From contig NZ_JADPKK010000012.1 of NCBI RefSeq assembly GCF_023073915.1, positions 186,001-250,000 of the forward strand: 64,000 nt of DNA, written 5' to 3'. The stretch's first letter is position 1; the number at the start of each line of letters is the position of its first letter. The notes under the pieces are model-generated. The model was given only the letters and a program-made list of their open reading frames with translations. It was not told the DNA's origin and ran no database searches. Made by a program: the position numbers and the translations under genes. Source of the stretch: Bradyrhizobium sp. 149 (lineage in GTDB: Bacteria > Pseudomonadota > Alphaproteobacteria > Rhizobiales > Xanthobacteraceae). This document shows positions 47,001-54,806 of the stretch, piece by piece.

Positions 47001-47216
47001 GATGCGCGGCAGCACGACTGCGTCCGCCTTCATCTCGTCGAGGAAAATCTCGCGGACGATGCGCATGGCACGCCGTGTCGGTAAATACAGCGTGGCATCC
47101 GCCAGCCGTGCCGGTTCCTTGCGCGCCTCGAAGCCGTCGACCAGCCGGCCGTCGAGCAGGCTTGCGACGACGGTGCGCAGGAACGGAACTGAGACTGGAA
47201 CGCTGAAAACGCGCAT
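44070..47216 (-). CDS. addB: Double-strand break repair protein AddB
   Basis: 1048 aa partner of AddA. The N-terminal half is an inactivated helicase-like region without a Walker A motif; the C-terminal RecB-like nuclease carries ILDYKTGQPPTGKQV and SVTSIEDWLRDPYTIYAKH, where Bacillus AddB keeps a Cys of its iron-sulfur cluster (here RDP, no Cys). The alphaproteobacterial AddB lacks that cluster in general. ATG 47216 (MRVFSVPVSVPFLRTV) is chosen. The stop overlaps addA; the murU gene lies 119 bp upstream. Confidence 0.94.
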   Translation of the reverse strand: MRVFSVPVSVPFLRTVVASLLDGRLVDGFEARKEPARLADATLYLPTRRAMRIVREIFLDEMKADAVVLPRIVALGDIDEDELAFADEGEQFSGATPLDIPPRLGELERRLTLAQLVAAWAKGPVLSPLVVGGPASTLALASDLARLIDDMVTRGVDWSALDGLVPDMLDRYWQHSLEFLRIARIAWPGHLAEIKRIEPAARRDLLIDAEAKRLTAHHHGPVIAAGSTGSMPATARFLHAVASLPHGAVVLPGLDTDLDDDAWRSIGGVRDSLGTFAEHPVSNHPQYAMHALLDRFGIKRSDVDILQPPAEGGRDLLASESMRPSVKTEIWHDRLKQPDVAAKIAGGMKNLAVVEAPNPEMEALAIAIAMREARHLDKSAALVTPDRALARRVMAALTRWDLAFDDSGGDVLMDTSAGVFARLTAEAATRGLEPPTLLAMLKHPLCRLGRVPGAWKTAIEGLELALLRGTRPPAGTAGLLREFNRFREELAKLWRSEVSALHRAEPRARLKAEDLDRIQALIDGLRQALAPIESLASSKPFDFAELAYRHREIMIELSRDEQGIPLAFEEREGLALASAFDDLLRGGTTSGLMVTLPDYADVFQTAFSDRAVRRRDRPGARLQIYGPLESRLMQADRIIVGGLIEGVWPPAPRIDPWLSRPMRHQLGLDLPERRIGLSAHDFAQLLGGDEVILTHSAKAGGAPAVASRFLHRLEAVAGDAHWKAAIRAGEKYVQFAAALDQPDQVRPIKQPEPRPPRATRPLRMSVTSIEDWLRDPYTIYAKHILRLDALDPVDMPLSAADRGSAIHDALGEFTERYATNLPDDPARVLRAIGEKYFEPLMERPEARALWWPRFQRIARWFGEWETARRGVIEAITAETRGEISIPLDHGRSFRLSARADRIERRQGGGYAILDYKTGQPPTGKQVRMGLSPQLTLEAAILREGGFPDIDAGASVNQLVYVRLSGNNPPGEERILELKFRQGDEPQPPDTAAAEARAKLEALIRAFEDENQPYTSLNLPMWTNRYGTYDDLARIKEWSAAGGLGIEEW

Positions 47217-47335
47217 GAGCTGCCTGATTCGGGAATCAGGCGCCAATATAGGGACGCGAACTCAAATGGTCATGGCCCGCGGCGAGGTCTTCCCCGCTGT
47301 TTGCGGCATCATTGTTCTCGTGCTCCGGACGCGGC

Positions 47336-48058
47336 CTACGCCACGCTTTCCAGAAACGCCTCTTCCGCGGCGTGCACGGCGTCGGGCGTGCCGACATGCA
47401 TCCAGACGCCGTCGAGGCGGAGGCCGAACAGCCGCTCCTGCTCGTCGGCGCGGTCGAACATTTTGGTCAGCGAGAACTCGCCCGTCGGGGCATCGGCGAA
47501 GATCGACGGCGACAGGATCGCCGCGCCGGCATAGACGAACGGAACGACCTCTTTTTCCTTGCGCTTGCGCAGGGCGCCGTCGGCCAGCATGCCGTAATCG
47601 CCGCGGCCGCTATAGCCGATGCTGGTCGCGGTCGGCGCCATCAGCAGCAAAATGTCCATCCGCTCGGGATCGAAGTTTTCGGCGAGCCGCGTCAGATTCG
47701 AGCGCACGCCGTCGATCCACAACGTGTCGGAATTGACGTGAAAGAACGGTGCGTCCCCGAGCAGCGGCAGCGCCTTGACCACGCCGCCGCCGGTGCCGAG
47801 CACCTGGTCGCGCTCGTCCGAGATGATCACGCGAGGATGCTGGCGCGATGCGGTGTGGTCGATGATCTGGTCCGGCAGATAGTGCACGTTGACCACCGCC
47901 TCGCTCACGCCGGCCCGGCCGAGCTTGTCGAGCACGTGGTCGAGCAGCGGCTGGCCGGCCACCGGAACCATCGGCTTCGGCATTTTGTCCGTCAACGGAC
48001 GCATGCGCAGGCCGAACCCCGCGGCGAGCACCATGGCTTTGGTCGGTTTGACGGACAT
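47336..48058 (-). CDS. murU: N-acetylmuramate-1-phosphate uridylyltransferase MurU-like nucleotidyltransferase
   Basis: 240 aa sugar-phosphate nucleotidyltransferase. The N-terminal pyrophosphorylase motif is MVLAAGFGLRMRPLTDKMPKPM, followed by LGTGGGVVKALPLLG and NSDTLWIDG. In Pseudomonas MurU makes UDP-MurNAc from MurNAc-1-P, a cell-wall recycling route that bypasses MurA. The neighbouring TsaE-AmgK fusion supplies the kinase step, so the assignment rests on this pairing. ATG 48058 (MSVKPTKAM) is used. The PilZ gene lies 124 bp upstream. Confidence 0.85.
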   Translation of the reverse strand: MSVKPTKAMVLAAGFGLRMRPLTDKMPKPMVPVAGQPLLDHVLDKLGRAGVSEAVVNVHYLPDQIIDHTASRQHPRVIISDERDQVLGTGGGVVKALPLLGDAPFFHVNSDTLWIDGVRSNLTRLAENFDPERMDILLLMAPTATSIGYSGRGDYGMLADGALRKRKEKEVVPFVYAGAAILSPSIFADAPTGEFSLTKMFDRADEQERLFGLRLDGVWMHVGTPDAVHAAEEAFLESVA

Positions 48059-48182
48059 CCTTCGCTTTCTCAGACCTACTGATCTTGCGTTCGCAGCAAT
48101 CCTAACATGAGGTTCGACTGACCGCACCGCGTCTTGACCGCCTTAAACACCTGTCGTGACGCTTGTACGACGAGTGTTGCCG

Positions 48183-48500
48183 TTACGCCCCGATGGATGT
48201 GGAACGCGCCTTTTTCTTCTTGTCGCCGAGCTTGAGGAAATTGACGCCGATCTGGTCGCCATTGACCCAGGCGAGCTCGCAGCGCCGGTACGCAAGTCCT
48301 GTGGACGACAGCAGCAGAAAAAACTCCTTCAGATGTAGGCCTTCGACCGAGCCGTCGATGGTCAGCTTGGCGCCGCTCTCGGAGACGTCCTCCATGATGC
48401 AGTCGCGCCGCCAGGTGCCGTCGATACCCATCATCTGGGCCGCGATCCCGCGCTCGAAAACAACCCGGCTGTTGCCGCGCTGGTCCGTCTTCACCGCCAT
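48183..48500 (-). CDS. PilZ-domain protein (putative c-di-GMP binding)
   Basis: 105 aa single PilZ domain. The binding motif is split: RVVFERGIAAQMMG at the start, then RRDCIMEDVSESGAKLTIDG, close to R-x3-R...D-x-S-x2-G, and the last strands IGVNFLKLGDKKKK. It may sense cyclic di-GMP and act on a partner; no output domain is present. It lies between murU and tsaE/amgK on the same strand, an insertion into the otherwise conserved cluster. Confidence 0.8.
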   Translation of the reverse strand: MAVKTDQRGNSRVVFERGIAAQMMGIDGTWRRDCIMEDVSESGAKLTIDGSVEGLHLKEFFLLLSSTGLAYRRCELAWVNGDQIGVNFLKLGDKKKKARSTSIGA

Positions 48501-48615
48501 CTGCCCTGCTCCAGCCCCGCAATATCTGGCTGCCTCGCCGTCAGATTACCGGTGTCTTGGCTAACAGCCGGTAAATCAGGCTCCGAATCAGCCTTATCGG
48601 CCTCTATCAGCCATT

Positions 48616-50148
48616 TCAGCCTTGGGCCGGTTTTTGGGGCGGCGGGACGTTGGCGAGATACCAGTCGCGCAGATGGACGAGCGCGGGATGCGCCAGGGAG
48701 CGCTGGAGATAGGTCCAGATCCGCGGCTGGTGACGCAGATAATGCGGCTTGCCGTCGCGGCGGTTGAGGCGGGCGAAGGTGCCGAGCAGACGCGTGTTCC
48801 GCTGCGCCGACATGATGGCGTAGAGCTCGGCGAAGTCGGCCGCGTCGAAGCTTGCGTCGCTGGCGCGGCGCGCCTTGATGTAGCGCGACAGCAGCGTCAG
48901 CTCGATCGCCTCGGGCACGTCGATGCGGGCGTCCTGGAGCAGCGACACCACATCGTAGGATTGCGGCCCCAGCACGGTGTCCTGGAAATCGATCACGCCG
49001 ACGCGCCCGATGCCGGTGCGATTCCCGAGCCAGATCAGGTTCGGCGAGTGATAGTCGCGGATGATCCACGTCTTCGGCGCCGCAAGCGGCTTCTTCAGCA
49101 GCTCGCGCCACATCACGAAAAACTCGGCGCGCTTCTCGTCGTCCAGCGGCGCGTTGCGATCGGGCAGATACCATTCCGGCATCAACCCGATTTCAATCAG
49201 CAGCGCCTCGGTATCGAAGACAGGAATGGCGTAGGTCTGCCCTCCGAGCGGCAGCGTCTCCGGCAGCGTCTTGCCGTGCAGCATGGCCAGCAAATCGGTT
49301 GCGGCTTCGTAGCGCCCGGCGATCGGGCGCGGCGGATCGCCCTCAACCACGCCTTCGCTGCCGAAGTCTTCGCTGATCAGGAATCCGTGGTCGAGGTCGG
49401 AATGATGGATCGCGGGTGCGGAGATTCCTTGCGCGCGCAGGCCTTCGTCGATGGCGACGAAGGGCTTGATGTTTTCGGCGAGGTGCACCGCGGCGCTGTA
49501 GGATTTTCCGTTGTACATCGCAGCACCATCCGGGCGCTGCGGAGAGTTCATGAGGATGACGATCTCGTCGTCGCGCAGCAGCCGCGCATAGGAGCGGGTC
49601 GAGGCATCGCCCGGCATGCGCCTGCGCGTTGCATCCATGTAACCGGATGCATCGAGGAATTCGCGCAGCGCCTTCAGCCGCGCGATGGTGGCGGCAGCCT
49701 TGCCATAGCCGGTGATGTCGGCGGCGCGTGCATTCGAGCCCAGCGCCGGCCGGTGCGTCAGCGCGATGTCGATGCGGTCTTGGGGCATCGCCGACGGCGC
49801 GCGCTCCGGCCATTCGATCAGGACGAGGGTTGCTTCCGGCAGCGGCGACAGCCCGATCTCTTCGAGCTCGCTCTCGTCCTCGACGCGGTAGAGGTCGGCA
49901 TGCACCACCGGGAATGGCGGCAGATCGTAGCCTTGCACCAGCGTGAAGGTCGGGCTCGGCACTTCCAGCGCCTCGTCGCCGGCCAGGTAACGGATCATGG
50001 CCCGCGCTGCCGCGGTCTTGCCGGCCCCGAGATCGCCGGTCAGCGTTATGACATCGCCGGGGCCGACCAGCAGCGCGACGTCGGCCATCAATTGCGCAGT
50101 GGCCGCCTCGTTGTGAAGCGCGACGGAGAATGTGGTTGCCGCCGTCAT
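48616..50148 (-). CDS. Fusion of TsaE (tRNA t6A ATPase) with AmgK-like aminoglycoside-type sugar kinase
   Basis: 510 aa. Residues 1 to about 150 are TsaE: Walker A GDLGAGKTAAAR (38-49), PSPTFTLVQGYD, VVHADLYRVED and LVLIEWPERAPS; TsaE is the ATPase of the TsaBDE complex that makes t6A37 in tRNA. Residues from about 170 to 510 are an APH-type kinase (AmgK): SYARLLRDDEIVILMNSP, WIIRDYHSPNLIWLG and VGVIDFQDTVLGP. AmgK phosphorylates MurNAc/GlcNAc at C1 for MurU. Joining them in one chain is known in Rhizobiales annotations. Its ATG overlaps the divL stop by 4 nt. Confidence 0.92.
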   Translation of the reverse strand: MTAATTFSVALHNEAATAQLMADVALLVGPGDVITLTGDLGAGKTAAARAMIRYLAGDEALEVPSPTFTLVQGYDLPPFPVVHADLYRVEDESELEEIGLSPLPEATLVLIEWPERAPSAMPQDRIDIALTHRPALGSNARAADITGYGKAAATIARLKALREFLDASGYMDATRRRMPGDASTRSYARLLRDDEIVILMNSPQRPDGAAMYNGKSYSAAVHLAENIKPFVAIDEGLRAQGISAPAIHHSDLDHGFLISEDFGSEGVVEGDPPRPIAGRYEAATDLLAMLHGKTLPETLPLGGQTYAIPVFDTEALLIEIGLMPEWYLPDRNAPLDDEKRAEFFVMWRELLKKPLAAPKTWIIRDYHSPNLIWLGNRTGIGRVGVIDFQDTVLGPQSYDVVSLLQDARIDVPEAIELTLLSRYIKARRASDASFDAADFAELYAIMSAQRNTRLLGTFARLNRRDGKPHYLRHQPRIWTYLQRSLAHPALVHLRDWYLANVPPPQKPAQG

Positions 50149-52649
50149 TCGGCGGCGTCGCGATGCGCCGCCTGCTCGGTCGGGAAATCGCAGATCACGA
50201 CCGTGCCCCTGCCGACCATGGAATCCACCCGGATCTTGCCGCCATGCAGCTCGACGAAGGAGCGCACCAGCGACAGGCCGAGCCCGGCGCCGCGGTGACG
50301 CGAGCCCTGCGAGCGGCTTTCGAACCAGTTGAACACCTTGTCCTTCATGTCGGCAGGTATTCCAGGCCCGGAATCTGTCACAGTGAAGACGACGCTGTGT
50401 TCGGTGCGGCGGGCGCTGATGCCGACGCTGGAATCCTGTGGAGAAAACCCGACCGCGTTGGCGAGGAGGTTATAGAGCACCTGCACCACGCGCTTCTCGT
50501 CGCCGGTGAAGCTGCCGACATCGGGCGCGATCTCGACCTTGAGGCGGATGCGGTCGGTGGCGAGCCGGTCCTGGATACCCTCGGCGGCAAGCTCGATGGC
50601 CTTGCTGACGTCGACCGGGCCGAGTTCCAGCTTCATCGCGCCGGCGTCGATGGTGGCGAGATCCAGGATGTTGTTGGTCAGCGCCAGCAGCGCATTGGTC
50701 GATTTGGTGACGTAGTCGAGATATTCGGCCTGCTTCGGCGTCAGCGGCCCGGTCGAGGGGTCGCTGAGGAAATGCGCGAAGCCGATGATGGTGGTGAGCG
50801 GCGAGCGCAGCTCGTAGGAGACGTGGTGGACGAAATCCACCTTCATCTGGTCGGCGGCCTCCAGCGCCTCGTTGCGCTCGCGCAGCGCACGCTCGACATT
50901 CTCGGTGTCGGTGATGTCCTGGAATGTCAGCATGGTCGCGCCGTCGTGCAGGGGCCGGATCATGCCGTCGAGCACGCTGCCGTCCTTGCGCTCCAGCTTC
51001 AGCGGAACGTCGGCACGGCTCTCGATCGAGGTGACCGCCTCGCGGATCTGCCGCCAGACGATCGCGTCGTCGAACAGCTGATGGCACCAGGCTTCGACCG
51101 TCTGGATGTGCGGCTCGTCGCGCATGGCGTCGGCGGACAGCTTCCACATCCGGACAAAAGCCGGGTTGAATAGCTGCGCCTTGCCGTTGCTGCCGAACAC
51201 GGCGACGCCTTCGGCGAGGCTGTCCAGCGTCTCGCGCTGGACGCGGATCATGCCGTCGAAGCGGCGGGCGAGCTCGAGGCTCTCGGTGACGTCGTCGAAC
51301 AGATAGGTGACGCCGCCTTCCGGATTGGGCGTGGTGACGACGGAGAGCGCGCGGCCGTCGGGCAGGTACCAGGTGTCCTTGGCGGTCTCGACCGCGCGAT
51401 AGGCCTCGTGCAGCTTGGCCTTCCAGGCGCGGAAGTCCGGCTGCTCCGGCAATTTGCGCGACGCGCGGAGCTTGTCGAGCACGCTGGAATCATCGGGATT
51501 GGCGTCGAGGAAGGTGCGGTCGAGGTCCCACAGCCTGCGGTAGGAATCATTGTAGAAGGCGAGCCGGCGCTGGCCGTCGAACACGGCAACGCCGGAGGAA
51601 AGCTGGTCGAGCGTGCGGCGATGCGCCTCCGCCATCCGCACCAGCGCAGAACTCAGCGCATCCGGCTCGCTGGCATCGATGGCAACGCCGACATTGCCGC
51701 CGCCGACATTGACGGCGCGCACGTCATAGATGCGCCGCTCGCCGCCGATCACGATCGGAAGCCGCGAGTTGAAATTGGCCGCATCCTTCAGCCCCCGCTC
51801 CATCGCGGTCCGGTCGGCGCTGTCGAGCAGCTCGAGCTTGCGCTCCTGGGCGTCGGTGATGCTGGCCGCCTCGGTCGCGCGGACATAGGCGGGATTGGCG
51901 TAAGTCAGCGCGCCGTTCTCGCCCTTGGCCCAGATCGGCCAGGGCGCGGCGGCGGCGAAGCCGCGCAGCATCTCGGTCTCGTCGGAGAGTGCCTTGTAGC
52001 GCAGATTGGTCTCCGCCAGATCGCGGCGCAGCCCTGAGAGTTCGCGAATTCTGACGATGGCCTGGCCGCCGATGGCGCGGCCGATCGCCTCCAGCGTGTG
52101 GCCATGCGCGGTGGTGAGCGTCAGCTGGAACCCGTCGCCGTGGTCGCGCAGCGCGTCGACGGCATGATCCATCTGGAGCGCCGGTTCCGGCGGCAGCCAG
52201 GTTCCAAACGCGAGCACGCGCTGTGGAGAGGAGTCACGCGGCAGCACCATGGAAATGTCGCCGGAAATCTGCGCGCGATTGTCACCGGCGGGCCAGGAGA
52301 TCAGGATCTGCGGCTCGGCGAACAGCAGTGCGCCGAAGCGGTCGGCCTGGAGCTGGAGTTCCCCGACCCGGGCGCGCAGCCGCGCCTCGTTCTTCGCCGT
52401 GCGCACACGCGTGCGCATCAAGAGGATCGCGGCGACCACAGAGAAGCCGAGCAAGGCCAGCGCGGTGGCCAGCACCGCGAGTTCCTGCCGGTTGAAATCC
52501 AGCAAAGTTGAGAGTGTGTCGACGAGGTCGGCGGCCTCAGCCGGCGCAGCCGGCAGCAGCGCCGCGAGAGCGCTTCCCAACAAGCCGTTGCGCACGAGCG
52601 ATGTGCACGACAGCAGCGTCCGACGCATCGACACGATCACGCCTGACAT
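50145..52649 (-). CDS. divL: DivL-like cell-cycle regulator, PAS-rich histidine pseudokinase with Tyr at the phospho-site
   Basis: 834 aa. A signal-like and a second membrane helix (about residues 10-75) anchor it; then PAS-like domains (about 230-590) with SSGVAVFDGQRRLAFYNDSY and LAEGVAVFGSNGKAQLFNPA; then the kinase core. The H-box reads HHVSYELRSPLTTIIGF: Tyr612 stands where the phosphorylated His should be, as in Caulobacter DivL (Tyr550). The ATP site is intact (N-box LLANAVGF, DSGPGIP, GAGLGLSLV). DivL binds DivK and activates CckA, so it controls CtrA rather than acting as an ordinary kinase. ATG 52649 is a choice among close starts. Its stop overlaps tsaE/amgK. Confidence 0.92.
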   Translation of the reverse strand: MSGVIVSMRRTLLSCTSLVRNGLLGSALAALLPAAPAEAADLVDTLSTLLDFNRQELAVLATALALLGFSVVAAILLMRTRVRTAKNEARLRARVGELQLQADRFGALLFAEPQILISWPAGDNRAQISGDISMVLPRDSSPQRVLAFGTWLPPEPALQMDHAVDALRDHGDGFQLTLTTAHGHTLEAIGRAIGGQAIVRIRELSGLRRDLAETNLRYKALSDETEMLRGFAAAAPWPIWAKGENGALTYANPAYVRATEAASITDAQERKLELLDSADRTAMERGLKDAANFNSRLPIVIGGERRIYDVRAVNVGGGNVGVAIDASEPDALSSALVRMAEAHRRTLDQLSSGVAVFDGQRRLAFYNDSYRRLWDLDRTFLDANPDDSSVLDKLRASRKLPEQPDFRAWKAKLHEAYRAVETAKDTWYLPDGRALSVVTTPNPEGGVTYLFDDVTESLELARRFDGMIRVQRETLDSLAEGVAVFGSNGKAQLFNPAFVRMWKLSADAMRDEPHIQTVEAWCHQLFDDAIVWRQIREAVTSIESRADVPLKLERKDGSVLDGMIRPLHDGATMLTFQDITDTENVERALRERNEALEAADQMKVDFVHHVSYELRSPLTTIIGFAHFLSDPSTGPLTPKQAEYLDYVTKSTNALLALTNNILDLATIDAGAMKLELGPVDVSKAIELAAEGIQDRLATDRIRLKVEIAPDVGSFTGDEKRVVQVLYNLLANAVGFSPQDSSVGISARRTEHSVVFTVTDSGPGIPADMKDKVFNWFESRSQGSRHRGAGLGLSLVRSFVELHGGKIRVDSMVGRGTVVICDFPTEQAAHRDAAE

Positions 52650-52832
52650 AGTTGCCCCAAGATCGCACGGATTTGCGCGCGGCGACCCCCGTCGCGCGCG
52701 AATCAAAAGACAATACCCTCACCGTGACTCCGCCGGTAAGAGTCCAGATCGTGAACGCAAAGGCGGCCCCAAAAAAATGCCGGCCGCGGTGTTCCAATGT
52801 TCCTCGGGTGATTCGGCTGTATGTGCCGTGCG
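52650..52832. other. divL-dut intergenic region
   Basis: About 183 bp with no clear promoter motif. An in-frame ATG/GTG lies upstream at 52706, but no Shine-Dalgarno supports it. Confidence 0.4.
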
Positions 52833-53291
52833 TTAGCGGCCGGTCGAGCCGAATCCGCCGGCGCCGCGGTCGGTCGGCGATAATGTGGCAACCGGAACCA
52901 GCGCGGCCTGCACCATTGGCGCGATCACCATCTGCGCGATGCGCTCGCCGCGCTTGATCACGAAGGCGGTCTGGCCGTGATTGATCAGGATCACCTTGAT
53001 CTCGCCCCGATAGTCCGCGTCGATCGTGCCCGGTGAGTTCAGCACGGTGACGCCGTGCTTGGCCGCAAGCCCCGAACGCGGCCGCACCTGCGCCTCGTGC
53101 CCGGGCGGCAACGCGATCGCGAGGCCCGTCGGCACCAGCGCGTAGCGGCCGGGCGCGAGCGTCAGCGGCTCGTTCTCGGCCACCGCCGCCATCAGATCGA
53201 GACCGGCGGCCTCGGTTGTCTGGTAGGCGGGCAGGGGCAGCCCCTCCCCATGGGGCAGCCGTTGCAGTTCGACCGTGACTTTCGTGTTCAA
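52833..53291 (-). CDS. dut: Deoxyuridine 5'-triphosphate nucleotidohydrolase
   Basis: 152 aa trimeric dUTPase; it hydrolyses dUTP to dUMP and keeps uracil out of DNA. The five motifs include [50 protein letters not shown] and the C-terminal P-loop-like [12 protein letters not shown] that closes over the nucleotide. The start overlaps the coaBC stop by 4 nt, so the CoaBC and dUTPase chains are translationally coupled. Confidence 0.97.
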   Translation of the reverse strand: MNTKVTVELQRLPHGEGLPLPAYQTTEAAGLDLMAAVAENEPLTLAPGRYALVPTGLAIALPPGHEAQVRPRSGLAAKHGVTVLNSPGTIDADYRGEIKVILINHGQTAFVIKRGERIAQMVIAPMVQAALVPVATLSPTDRGAGGFGSTGR

Positions 53292-54751
53292 GATGCGGGC
53301 TCCAGGAATTTGCCGCTCACGCTCTTTGATATACGAGCGACCAGTTCAATGGCGACCTGTTCCTTGGTCATTACCGGCCAGGAATCAACTGCGATCTCGC
53401 CATCCTTGTCGCCGTTCCTTTCGCGATTGTTGCGGCTGATGAGGTGCACCGTGTTGCGGTCCCCGCCCATCACGCCGGTGGCGGGGGAGACGTCGTTGGC
53501 AACGATCCAGTCGCAACCCTTGCGCGCAAGCTTCGACTTGGCGTTGTCGATGAGATGCTCGGTCTCGGCGGCAAAGCCGATCACCAGTGGCGGACGTTTG
53601 TCGGACAGCTTGGCGATCGTCGCGAGGATATCGGGGTTCTCGACCAGCTGCAGCGGCGGCATGCCGGCCGAGGTCTTCTTCAGCTTCTGCTCGCCTTCAT
53701 TGGCGACCCGCCAGTCGGCGACGGCGGCGGCGAAGATCGCGATGTCAGCGGGAAGCGCGGCCTGCACCTGCTCCAGCATCTGCCGTGCCGATTCCACATG
53801 CTTCACCGTCACGTCCGGGGGATCGCTGAGATCGACCGGGCCGCTGACCAGGATCACTTCGGCGCCTGCGGCCTGTGCGGCGGCAGCGATCGCAAAGCCC
53901 TGCTTGCCGGAGGACCGGTTGGCGATGTAGCGCACCGGATCAATCGGCTCGTGGGTCGGACCTGCGGTGATCAGCACGCGTTTGCCGGCGAGTGGGCGCG
54001 GCACCGGCGGCCGCAGCAGGCGCTCGGCGGCGGTCGCAATTTCGATTGCCTCGGACATGCGGCCGATGCCGGCCTCACCTGCTTCGGCCATCTCGCCGGA
54101 ATTCGGCCCGATCAGCATCACGCCATCGCGCTGAAGCTGCGCGACATTGCGCCGCGTGGCCGCGTTGTTCCACATCAGCGGATTCATCGCCGGCGCGAGC
54201 AGGATCTTGCGGTTGGTCGCGAGCAGGACGGCGCTGGCGAGATCGTCGGCGTGGCCATTGGCCATCTTGGCCATCAAATCGGCGGTGGCAGGCGCCACCA
54301 CGATCAGGTCGCACTCGCGCGCGAGGCGGATATGGCCGGCGTCGAACTCGCTCTGGGGATCGAACAGGTCGGTGTACACGCGCTCATGCGAGAGCGCGCT
54401 CACGGCCAGCGGCGTGACGAATTGCTGCGCCGCCTTGGTCAGCACGCAGCGCACCTCGATCCGCCGCTCCTTGAGCCTCCGGATCAGGTCGAGCGATTTG
54501 TAGGCCGCGATTCCGCCGCCGATGATCAGGGTGATGCTGGCCTCGGGCGGAGCGCCGCTGCGTTGGGGCATGGGGGTGGTGGAGGGTGCTGGAGGCGCCG
54601 TGAACGGCGTCAGCGGCTCCTCGCGACCCTCGATCAGCTCTCCGAGGATGACCCGGACCTCTTCCTCGACCGACCTGCGGTTCTTGGCCGAGCGCAGCCT
54701 GAGGTAAGTTTTGATGCCTTCGTCGAGCTTGCGAATGGTCAGGCTCGCCAT
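53288..54751 (-). CDS. coaBC: CoaBC (phosphopantothenoylcysteine synthetase/decarboxylase) with N-terminal ribbon-helix-helix domain
   Basis: 487 aa. Residues 1-41 are a FitA/Arc-like ribbon-helix-helix: [20 protein letters not shown], then [17 protein letters not shown] Pro-rich linker (about 42-70) leads to the CoaC flavin domain (71-245): [28 protein letters not shown] (His140) and [15 protein letters not shown]. The CoaB ligase half follows (about 255-487): [20 protein letters not shown] and [15 protein letters not shown]. Together they make phosphopantetheine for CoA. The CoaC loop that in E. coli reads ACGDIGPGRM reads [10 protein letters not shown], so Cys158 is missing (Ala224). ATG 54751 has GGAGG five nt upstream, immediately downstream of a 27-bp palindrome. 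Confidence 0.93.
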   Translation of the reverse strand: MASLTIRKLDEGIKTYLRLRSAKNRRSVEEEVRVILGELIEGREEPLTPFTAPPAPSTTPMPQRSGAPPEASITLIIGGGIAAYKSLDLIRRLKERRIEVRCVLTKAAQQFVTPLAVSALSHERVYTDLFDPQSEFDAGHIRLARECDLIVVAPATADLMAKMANGHADDLASAVLLATNRKILLAPAMNPLMWNNAATRRNVAQLQRDGVMLIGPNSGEMAEAGEAGIGRMSEAIEIATAAERLLRPPVPRPLAGKRVLITAGPTHEPIDPVRYIANRSSGKQGFAIAAAAQAAGAEVILVSGPVDLSDPPDVTVKHVESARQMLEQVQAALPADIAIFAAAVADWRVANEGEQKLKKTSAGMPPLQLVENPDILATIAKLSDKRPPLVIGFAAETEHLIDNAKSKLARKGCDWIVANDVSPATGVMGGDRNTVHLISRNNRERNGDKDGEIAVDSWPVMTKEQVAIELVARISKSVSGKFLEPAS

Positions 54752-54764
54752 GGCGCCCTCCAGT

Positions 54765-54791
54765 ACGAATGATAGCGATGCTATCATTCGT
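54765..54791. promoter_or_regulatory. Perfect 27-bp palindrome upstream of coaBC (likely operator)
   Basis: ACGAATGATAGC-GAT-GCTATCATTCGT: perfect 12-bp arms with a 3-bp centre, in the 55-bp gap between ubiB and coaBC and just 5' of the coaBC Shine-Dalgarno. Ribbon-helix-helix repressors such as FitA bind inverted repeats in their own promoters. Confidence 0.8.
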
Positions 54792-54806
54792 GTGATTGCA
54801 CTGCAA

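Noticed and set aside
53444..54772. Plus-strand frame antisense to coaBC
   Set aside because: Low-complexity His/Arg-rich product, no domain; the minus-strand coaBC is clear.
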